This document shows, piece after piece, positions 7,813 to 14,375 of a DNA stretch of 56,927 nt. The notes under the pieces are model-generated. The model had not been told where the DNA came from and did not search any database. It was given only the letters and a program-made list of their open reading frames with translations. Origin of the DNA: Chryseobacterium sp. (lineage in GTDB: Bacteria; Bacteroidota; Bacteroidia; Flavobacteriales; Weeksellaceae); assembly GCF_022712095.1 (NCBI RefSeq), contig NZ_JALAHD010000092.1, forward strand, positions 1 through 56,927, given 5' to 3'. Position 1 is the stretch's first letter. Each line of letters opens with the position of its first letter. A program made the translations under genes and the position numbers.

Positions 7813-10800
7813 ATGCAAAATTCTTATACAGTCATTAATGCTTCTGCGGGGTCAGGAAAGACCTACGCACTGGTACAGAGACTTTTAATGATCTGCCTTC
7901 GCTATCCTAACCAGCAACAAACCATAAGGAATATACTGGCTCTGACTTTTACCAATAAAGCAGCCAATGAAATGAAGGAAAGGATATTGACCTGGCTGGG
8001 GAATTTTTCTTCTGATAATTATGCTGAGAACACCGACCTTAAAAACATCCAAAAAGCATTTGGGGAGGAAGGCATAAAAATAACACTGGATGAATTACAC
8101 TTCCGGTCTAAAAAATTACTGGATTACATTCTTCATAACTATTCCACACTCAATATTGGAACTATCGACCGTTTCAATTCCAGATTGGTAAGAAGTTTTT
8201 CTTATGAATTAGGGTTAGCCAAAAATTTCAACCTCGAAATCGAAGCGGAACCTTTCCTGATTGAAGCTGTTGATAAAATGCTGGACCAAATCGGAGAAAA
8301 TGAAGCTATTTCTCATTCTTTTATGGATTATGTAGATTATAATCTGGAAAATAATGAGAGAATTAATCTTAATAAAAACCTGTATGATTCTGCAAAGGAG
8401 TTTGTAAAAGATATTCATTATGAACATCTGAAGGATAATAAAGGCTTTGATGAGAATCATTACGAAAACATTAAAAATACTATCCGGAAGGAAATTATTT
8501 TTAATAAAAAACAATCGCTTGCCATAGCCACCCAATCCATTGAGCTGTTTAAATCCAGAAACATAGAAGTAGAAGATTTTGCCCAGGGAAAAAACGGAAT
8601 CGGAGGTTTCTTCACTAAAGTTCTGGATTTCTACCAGCAAAAAAGACCGGGTTTTCCTTTTCCTACGTCTCAGGAAGAAGCAGTTATAAATAATTACAGA
8701 AAAGGTGCTTCTTCAAAATCTAAAAGTAAAGAACCTGAAATTTTTGAAATTCTCGATCAGCTTTTAGAAAATAGAATGCAGCTTATTGTACTGTACATCG
8801 AAACACAGAAAAAGGAAAAAATACTTTCAGCCCTTCTCCCGTTAAAAGTAAATAAAGATATACAGGATGAGCTCAAAAAGATCGAAGAAGAAAATGATCT
8901 TGTACTGCTCTCAAAATTCAATATCCTGATCAATGAAAACCTCAAAAATGAACCATCTGCCTTCATTTATGAGAAAGTGGGCTCTCAGTTCCAGCATTAC
9001 TTTTTCGATGAATTTCAGGACACTTCTGAGCTTCAGTGGCAAAATTTTATTCCTCTGAGGGATCATAGTGTATCCACAGAAAATACTTCTTTTACATTGG
9101 TGGGAGACCCTAAACAGAGTATTTACCGATTCAGAGGTGGAGAAAGCAAGCTCATGCTCGATATCATTAATAAAAAGGAACTCTCTCCCAAAGAAGCAGA
9201 TTTATTGGTTTTAAAAGATAATTGGAGAAGTGCAAAAAATATCGTTCAGTTTAATAATGAACTCTATCGGTATCATTCTGAAACTTTAGAAGAAGAGCAT
9301 AAGGCTATTTTTGGAATGGATGCCGAGCAGAATCCCAGGTCATCTATTGAGGGAAGAGTAAAAGTTAATCTTATTGAAAACCTTACTAACGAGGATTTCT
9401 ACAATGACACTTCCGAAAGTATGCAAAGGGATATTCAGGAATGCTTGGATAATGGCTTTTCATTCTCTGATATCACCATCCTTTGTAGAGGAAATTTTGA
9501 TATTTTCAGCTATTCCCAAAAATTGGGAAACCTTAAAGTCAATTACCTGGGTGAAGAAACAAATATTAAAACCATTTCAGAAAAAGGGCTTACCTTAGAA
9601 CTATCTCATACTTTGCAGGCTGTCATTGAATTTTTAAATTGGGAAATCAATCCGAAAAGTAAGCCGAATCTGATTATGATGATGTATTATCTTAACAGAC
9701 TGGGACGAATCCATATGCTGGATTTCACATGGGAAATGGATGAAATCCTAAGTATAGAAGCACATGAGGAAATTATAGAGTTTATCAAATCCCGGTATCA
9801 GTTACACCTGAAACAGGATAGCTTCCCTAAATTCAATCTATACAATTTTGTAGAATATTATATCAATGAATTTTCTGTAGAAAACAAAGAAACCGATTTC
9901 CTGTTGAATTTTTTGGAAATGCTTTTCAATTTTACTCAAAATGCGGGTGCCAGCGTTAAAGAATTTCTGAAATACTGGAACGAAGAAGCTTCGGGATATA
10001 CTATTCAGGCCTCTGAAAATATTGATGCCATCCAGATCATGACCATTCATAAAGCGAAAGGGTTGGAATTTCCCATTGTTTTCATTCCCATGATGAACAA
10101 AAACCGTGATAATGAATTTACCAACTGGTTTGAAACGAATAATGATGAGGCTTTGAAATCTGTTAATATCAATCAGTTCAGTAAAAACCTAGAGGTATAT
10201 GATGAGGAAATACGAAAATTTAACCAGCAAAATTCATATAAAAATTTTATCGACAGGCTATGCCTTCAATATGTAGCCACTACCCGACCTGTTGAACAAT
10301 TATTTTTCTTTATTCAGAAAGCCAATAAAACCTCTAACAATCTAGAACTTTTAGACTTTCTTCAATCCAGAAATCCGGAGAATAAAGATGAATTTGATCT
10401 TTATGAAGTAAAACCTGAAACATTATTAAAGCATTCCAAAAGTAAAACCTCTTCTTTTCAGACCAGGGATATTCAGAATCTGAAAAACATCAATGAGAAA
10501 AATACTTCGATTAAAATTGCCACTCCTTCCAAAAACTATCAGGTAAGAAATGAAAAAGTGAGAACCGGTATTTTTGTTCACGAACTCCTATCTAAAATCA
10601 ATACTGAAAAGGATATTCAGAAAGTTTTGGGCAGCTATGTTCTGGAGGGACAGATTACTCTGGAAGAAAAAGAAGAGATCAGCTCTATATTAAAAGGTAT
10701 CATTACAACTTATTCGGATTTCTTTGATGAGAAATGGGAAGTTATCAATGAGCAGGATATTATGATCTCTACAAATGGAGAAAGTAAAGTTTATCGTCCC

Positions 10801-10953
10801 GACCGCATCTTAAAAAATGGGGAAGATTATATTATTATAGATTTTAAAACAGGAGAGGCTTCTGAAAAACATGAAGTTCAGATTGAAACTTATAAAAGGG
10901 TATTGGAAAGTCTTGGTAAAAAGGTGATTACCACACAGCTTATTTATTTATAA
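7813..10953 (+). CDS. AddA/RecB-like UvrD helicase with C-terminal PD-(D/E)XK nuclease
   Basis: A 1046-residue superfamily 1A helicase-nuclease that should unwind and resect double-strand breaks for RecA-dependent repair. The Walker A motif ASAGSGKT is at 10-17, motif Ia LTFTNKAANEMKERI near 48-62, motif II FDEFQDTSELQW near 398, and motif III/IV region GDPKQSIYRFRGG near 433; motif VI is VATTRP near 822. The C-terminus carries a RecB-type nuclease core with Asp997 (YRPDRIL), Asp1010 and Lys1012 (IIDFKTG), then a Gln-Tyr motif (QIETYKR). Length and order suit AddA. The AddB-type partner, often adjacent in Bacteroidota, is on neither side here. The flanking genes are unrelated. Confidence 0.87.
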   Translation: MQNSYTVINASAGSGKTYALVQRLLMICLRYPNQQQTIRNILALTFTNKAANEMKERILTWLGNFSSDNYAENTDLKNIQKAFGEEGIKITLDELHFRSKKLLDYILHNYSTLNIGTIDRFNSRLVRSFSYELGLAKNFNLEIEAEPFLIEAVDKMLDQIGENEAISHSFMDYVDYNLENNERINLNKNLYDSAKEFVKDIHYEHLKDNKGFDENHYENIKNTIRKEIIFNKKQSLAIATQSIELFKSRNIEVEDFAQGKNGIGGFFTKVLDFYQQKRPGFPFPTSQEEAVINNYRKGASSKSKSKEPEIFEILDQLLENRMQLIVLYIETQKKEKILSALLPLKVNKDIQDELKKIEEENDLVLLSKFNILINENLKNEPSAFIYEKVGSQFQHYFFDEFQDTSELQWQNFIPLRDHSVSTENTSFTLVGDPKQSIYRFRGGESKLMLDIINKKELSPKEADLLVLKDNWRSAKNIVQFNNELYRYHSETLEEEHKAIFGMDAEQNPRSSIEGRVKVNLIENLTNEDFYNDTSESMQRDIQECLDNGFSFSDITILCRGNFDIFSYSQKLGNLKVNYLGEETNIKTISEKGLTLELSHTLQAVIEFLNWEINPKSKPNLIMMMYYLNRLGRIHMLDFTWEMDEILSIEAHEEIIEFIKSRYQLHLKQDSFPKFNLYNFVEYYINEFSVENKETDFLLNFLEMLFNFTQNAGASVKEFLKYWNEEASGYTIQASENIDAIQIMTIHKAKGLEFPIVFIPMMNKNRDNEFTNWFETNNDEALKSVNINQFSKNLEVYDEEIRKFNQQNSYKNFIDRLCLQYVATTRPVEQLFFFIQKANKTSNNLELLDFLQSRNPENKDEFDLYEVKPETLLKHSKSKTSSFQTRDIQNLKNINEKNTSIKIATPSKNYQVRNEKVRTGIFVHELLSKINTEKDIQKVLGSYVLEGQITLEEKEEISSILKGIITTYSDFFDEKWEVINEQDIMISTNGESKVYRPDRILKNGEDYIIIDFKTGEASEKHEVQIETYKRVLESLGKKVITTQLIYL

Positions 10954-10985
10954 AAAATCACCCTAATTTATTTTAGAATGATTTT
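10954..10985. terminator. Probable bidirectional AT-rich terminator
   Basis: Outer arms AAAATCA (10954-10960) and TGATTTT (10979-10985) and inner arms CTAA/TTAG are symmetric between the convergent helicase and tail-fibre-like genes. Confidence 0.5.
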
Positions 10986-11010
10986 ATATTTTGAAAATTT
11001 ATAGAAAAAC

Positions 11011-11784
11011 TTAGTCTTTCAGACTTTTTAACTTTTCTATTTCTTTATTTTGCTCAGAGATTTCTTTTTTAAGCTCTATAGTATATAAAGTGAGTTCTTC
11101 AATTTTTTGTAATAACAAATTGGTAACCTCCCCTACATTTAAACCTTCTTTCTGAATTGTTTTTGCTGAAGGTATTCCCGGTAAATGATTATTGTCTTTC
11201 GTAAATGTTTCTACCTCTTCCAATGACAGCATTTTATACTGAGGATTTAAAGAGGACTTTCCTGTATAATACTTTTCAAACACATAATCAGCAGGGACGC
11301 TCAAATCCACTTTAACTTCTTTTGCATGTATTTTACCATTCACTGTTAATTCCGAATCAGGAGTAGTCGAATTTATTCCTACATATCCATTATTCAGAAT
11401 AGTCATTCTCGGCTTTCCATACCCTCTTGTAAACATTCGGATTCCATCATTTCCGGAAATCCAAAGTTCTGCGGAATAAGGACTGGGAACTGCTGCAATT
11501 CCATATTGTCCCATTGAAAATGTAGAAGAGCTTAAGTTGGGAACCTCTGTATTAGTAACCGAAAATCTTGCATCATCTCCGAAATTAACCATTGCATATC
11601 CTTCAGCCCAGATATCACCTCCCGCAATATGAAGTTTCCTTTTGGGTGTTGAAATTCCAATTCCTATATTTCCCGTGGTGGGATTGGTAGTAGCTCCTGT
11701 CACTGCTCCTGATGGAGTATAAATCTGAGCAGAAATTTCTATACAAGAAAATAATGTTATTATAAGTAAAAATTGTTTTTTCAT
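11011..11784 (-). CDS. Exported tail-fibre-like surface protein
   Basis: 257 residues with a signal peptide (MKKQFLLIITLFSCIEISAQ). The body has the NIGIGISTPKRKLHIAGGDI motif seen in many Bacteroidota secreted tail-fibre-like proteins, a repeat of it (YVGINSTTPDSELTVNGKIHA at about 137-157), and a C-terminal segment (LSLEEVETFTKDNNHLPGIP) leading into a coiled coil (about 220-256) that may trimerise. It resembles peptidase S74/tail-spike-associated proteins but lacks a recognisable chaperone domain. It is probably at the cell surface. It is a single gene with its own promoter and no phage genes nearby, so it is not prophage evidence. Confidence 0.72.
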   Translation of the reverse strand: MKKQFLLIITLFSCIEISAQIYTPSGAVTGATTNPTTGNIGIGISTPKRKLHIAGGDIWAEGYAMVNFGDDARFSVTNTEVPNLSSSTFSMGQYGIAAVPSPYSAELWISGNDGIRMFTRGYGKPRMTILNNGYVGINSTTPDSELTVNGKIHAKEVKVDLSVPADYVFEKYYTGKSSLNPQYKMLSLEEVETFTKDNNHLPGIPSAKTIQKEGLNVGEVTNLLLQKIEELTLYTIELKKEISEQNKEIEKLKSLKD

Positions 11785-11818
11785 ACGCTTAATTTAAAAT
11801 CAACCACTGAATTTTTTA

Positions 11819-11846
11819 CAAAATTAATGCATAAAATCGAAAACAA
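11819..11846 (-). promoter_or_regulatory. Promoter of the tail-fibre-like gene
   Basis: Minus-strand TTG (11846-11844), a 17-base spacer and TAATTTTG (11826-11819), a good fit to the Bacteroidota consensus. It ends 34 bases before the ATG at 11784. Confidence 0.5.
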
Positions 11847-11922
11847 ACTAAAATCAACTACACAAATACACATCATAAAATATTTATTTACTAATACATA
11901 CTTACATAAGTCATAAATAAAT

Positions 11923-11946
11923 AAGGAGAACAATCATGTTCCCCTT
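11923..11946 (-). terminator. Ferritin gene terminator
   Basis: On the minus strand AAGGGGAACA and TGTTCTCCTT pair (one G-U) around a 4-base loop, then an AT-rich run. It lies 25 bases after the ferritin stop. Confidence 0.65.
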
Positions 11947-11970
11947 TATATATGAAATTCTAATAAAAGT

Positions 11971-12480
11971 TTAAGCTTCCTCATCCGCAGTAAATACTCT
12001 TTGAGCCAATTCCTGATCAAAAAGGTATAATGCAGAAGGATTATCGCTGACCATCTTGATTTTAGTAACCAACTGAGAAGCACTTGATTCTTCTTCTACC
12101 TGTTCATTGATAAACCACTGCAAGAAAGAAGTTGTTGCAAAATCACCTTCATCATTTGCATTCTTCACAATATTAAAGATACTTTTTGTTACTATTTTTT
12201 CATGTTCCAATGCTTTTTCAAAAATTTCTATTGCATCTTTAAATACATGAGGGGGTTTTGGAATTTCTCCTATAATAATTTCTCCGCCTACATCATCTAA
12301 ATAGTCAAACATTTTGTCAGCATGCATTAATTCTTCTTTGCTTTGTACTCTGAAATAATTCGCAATTCCATCCAGATCCTTTGCAGAAAACCACGCAGAC
12401 ATAGAAAGATAATATTGCGCAGCATATTGTTCATTAGCAATCTGTTCGTTAATCAATTGTGCTATTTTTTCGCTTACCAT
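11971..12480 (-). CDS. ftnA: Non-haem ferritin
   Basis: A 169-residue bacterial ferritin, the expected length, forming a 24-subunit cytoplasmic shell that oxidises Fe(II) and stores Fe(III). The ferroxidase-centre pattern is visible: Glu17 region (NEQYAAQYYLSM), the E..H pair in SKEELMHADKMFDY at about 47-60, and the later EHEK and NEQVEEE glutamates near 93 and 124-130. QWFINEQVEEE is a typical FtnA block. It is a monocistronic gene with a consensus promoter 17 bases upstream and a terminator downstream. The gene symbol is by family similarity. Confidence 0.93.
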   Translation of the reverse strand: MVSEKIAQLINEQIANEQYAAQYYLSMSAWFSAKDLDGIANYFRVQSKEELMHADKMFDYLDDVGGEIIIGEIPKPPHVFKDAIEIFEKALEHEKIVTKSIFNIVKNANDEGDFATTSFLQWFINEQVEEESSASQLVTKIKMVSDNPSALYLFDQELAQRVFTADEEA

Positions 12481-12497
12481 AATAAAAAGTTAATATC

Positions 12498-12528
12498 CAA
12501 AATTAAGGAAATAAATATCCAATCTCAA
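12498..12528 (-). promoter_or_regulatory. Ferritin gene promoter
   Basis: Minus-strand TTG (12528-12526), 20-base spacer, TAATTTTG (12505-12498). Both boxes fit the Bacteroidota consensus and the -7 box ends 17 bases before the start codon. Confidence 0.6.
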
Positions 12529-12548
12529 AACTTTAATGAAATTTAATA

Positions 12549-12577
12549 AAAAAGAGCGAATTCGTTTCGCTCTTTTT
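12549..12577 (-). terminator. Terminator of the Spy-like gene
   Basis: Arms AAAGAGCGAA (12551-12560) and TTCGCTCTTT (12566-12575) form a 10-bp stem with a T-run on the minus strand, 28 bases after the stop of the gene at 12606. Confidence 0.8.
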
Positions 12578-12605
12578 CACATTAAAAAATCAAAATTATA
12601 AACTA

Positions 12606-13067
12606 TTATTTAGTCTGCTCAGAAGATGTTCCCTGCATTTGCTTTTTCATTCCCTTTCCTCCTTTTCCTTTCATATCTCCTTTTTTTTGTTCCATTTTGG
12701 ATTTTCTGTCAGCCTGCCATTTGTTATATTGCTCCGTAGACAATATTTTCTTCATATCAGCATCCATCTGTTCTCTTTTCTGCTTCATTTTATCCATATC
12801 TGCTTGTCTTTTCGCTTTATTCTGTTCGAATTCGGCTTTCATTTCAGCATCTCTTTTTTCATGAAGTGCTTTGATCTGTGAAACCTGAGATTGGTTTAAG
12901 TTAAGATCTTTCTGCATCTGCGCTAAATGTTCCTGCTGTTTTTGTTGTCTTTTCTGTTGCATTTCAGCTCTTTTTGCTTCTCGGTCTTTATCTTGCGATG
13001 GGGTTTGCTGAGCCATTACAAAACTTCCCATTCCCATAAACGCTATGGCTAAAACTAATTTTTTCAT
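12606..13067 (-). CDS. Spy/CpxP-like exported helical protein, Gln/Lys/Met-rich
   Basis: 153 residues: a signal peptide (MKKLVLAIAFMGMGSFVMAQ), then an almost wholly helical, highly charged protein. Two LTxxQ-like motifs (LNLNQSQVSQI at about 55-65 and LSTEQYNKW at about 109-117) are the mark of Spy/CpxP periplasmic proteins, which act as ATP-independent chaperones or metal-stress sensors in enterobacteria. Gln, Lys, Met and Asp dominate the rest, and the tail is Lys/Gly-rich (KKGDMKGKGGKGMKK). The family call is by motif only, so function is inferred. It has its own terminator. Confidence 0.68.
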   Translation of the reverse strand: MKKLVLAIAFMGMGSFVMAQQTPSQDKDREAKRAEMQQKRQQKQQEHLAQMQKDLNLNQSQVSQIKALHEKRDAEMKAEFEQNKAKRQADMDKMKQKREQMDADMKKILSTEQYNKWQADRKSKMEQKKGDMKGKGGKGMKKQMQGTSSEQTK

Positions 13068-13180
13068 CTTTAAAAATATTTAAATAATTGTTATACATCT
13101 TTTTGATACCAAAATAAATAACAAGTTAAATGGGAATATTCATAAAAAATGTTAATTTTTATTATTGAAAACATAAAATA

Positions 13181-13206
13181 AAAAAAGAGCAGATAAATCT
13201 GCTCTT
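13181..13206 (-). terminator. Terminator of the Asn/Arg-rich protein gene
   Basis: AGAGCAGA (13186-13193) and TCTGCTCT (13198-13205) form an 8-bp stem with a 4-base loop, followed by a T-run on the minus strand. Confidence 0.78.
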
Positions 13207-13237
13207 CACACCACTTAAAAATATAATATATGAAATA

Positions 13238-14236
13238 TTAATTATTTGCTAATCTCTGTCTGAACCCAGAATTTCTGTTATCATTTCCGTTGTTCTCCCT
13301 TGAGTTTTTAATTCTCGGAGCAGAGTTTTCAGTTCTTTGCTGAGTTCTGTTATTCTCACTTCTAAATCCGCTATTACCATTATTGGTTCTAGGAGCTGCT
13401 TCTCTTCTTATTCCCTGATTTCCGTTATTTCTTATACCACTGTTATCAGCTGTTCCGTTTCTAAATCCGCTATTGTTGTTATTTCTAACATTATTATTAC
13501 CGGAATTATTATTAGAACCTCGGAAACCTCCCTGATTATTGTTGTTATTATTTCTTACCCCATTATTAGACTGGTTGCGGAATCCTGAATCATTATTATT
13601 TCTAAATCCACCATTATTACCGGGTCTATTATTTCTTACAATATTATATGTCGGGTTGTTATTATGACTGAATTTATTTCTGTCTACCCTATAAATATTA
13701 ATATTAACGTTTCTATAACGAGGCATTACACTATATCTTGGAGCGTAGTACGTTCTTCTGTAATTTTGGAAGTAAACGACAGGACTGCTTCCTCTGTAAT
13801 AATTATTCTGGAAAACAATAAATAATCTAGGGCCCAGAATTCTTTCCATAGCATAATATCTGTCATAATACCATCTGTCCGGATTATATCTGTAATAGTT
13901 ATTCCAAACACTAAAATTAGCATATAGCCCATTCAGCTGAATGATCTGATTAATCTGCCAATTGGATAATCTGTTTTGGCGAAAGAAGACATTCCAGTTA
14001 ATTGAAACAATACTGTTTCTATAGTCGTTATAATAACTTTGGTAATATGAATTCGGATAATAATCCTGAGGGTAATTATAATAGTAATCATCTGGGAAAT
14101 TATTTCCATACTGATCATTTCCATAATAGTCATTGCTATACCCTGAGCCATCGCCCCATCCGTTGTTATCCGGATATTGTTGAGCAAACGACATTGTCGC
14201 TAAGCCCATCGCTATTCCTAAAAGTATTTTTTTCAT
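13238..14236 (-). CDS. Exported Tyr/Asn-rich protein with G-[FVI]-R repeats
   Basis: 332 residues. After a signal peptide (MKKILLGIAMGLATMSFAQQ) come a Tyr/Asn/Asp-rich stretch (about 20-75), a compact middle (about 76-170; the LSNWQINQIIQLNGLY segment recalls the LTxxQ motif of Spy-like proteins), and a low-complexity tail (about 205-332) rich in Asn, Gly and Arg. The tail carries about nine copies of a degenerate N/S-x-G-[FVI]-R motif. The tail is probably disordered and strongly basic, suited to binding an anionic surface, polymer or nucleic acid; this is inference. It is exported and probably surface or periplasmic. Its neighbour on the minus strand is the Spy-like gene. Confidence 0.68.
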   Translation of the reverse strand: MKKILLGIAMGLATMSFAQQYPDNNGWGDGSGYSNDYYGNDQYGNNFPDDYYYNYPQDYYPNSYYQSYYNDYRNSIVSINWNVFFRQNRLSNWQINQIIQLNGLYANFSVWNNYYRYNPDRWYYDRYYAMERILGPRLFIVFQNNYYRGSSPVVYFQNYRRTYYAPRYSVMPRYRNVNINIYRVDRNKFSHNNNPTYNIVRNNRPGNNGGFRNNNDSGFRNQSNNGVRNNNNNNQGGFRGSNNNSGNNNVRNNNNSGFRNGTADNSGIRNNGNQGIRREAAPRTNNGNSGFRSENNRTQQRTENSAPRIKNSRENNGNDNRNSGFRQRLANN

Positions 14237-14301
14237 CGGTATAATCTTATCGGTTACATATAGTTGAATATCTCTATTCTATTTACTTTGATGGAAATAA
14301 A

Positions 14302-14336
14302 AAAAAGAAGTTAAATCATTTGATCAAACTTCTTTT
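14302..14336 (-). terminator. Terminator of the 4-alpha-glucanotransferase gene
   Basis: AAAAGAAGTT and AACTTCTTTT arms enclose a short internal ATCA/TGAT extension. A T-run follows on the minus strand, about 40 bases after the gene's stop. Confidence 0.7.
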
Positions 14337-14375
14337 AATTTATCAATAAATAACTGATAATCAATTATTAAATTA

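Noticed and set aside
8215..8640. 141-residue frame antisense to the helicase-nuclease gene
   Set aside because: It is AT-driven, hydrophobic and Ile/Phe-rich, as expected for a reversed Lys/Glu-rich coding sequence.
11011..11784. Tail-fibre-like gene as a sign of prophage
   Set aside because: It has a signal peptide, its own promoter, and no phage genes nearby; similar lone genes are common in Bacteroidota.
13337..13588. Repetitive DNA and an open frame opposite the Asn/Arg-rich gene; possible CRISPR-like repeat
   Set aside because: The repeats are irregular, protein-coding (G-[FVI]-R units) and have no constant spacer length. The opposite-strand frames are shadows of the low-complexity coding sequence.
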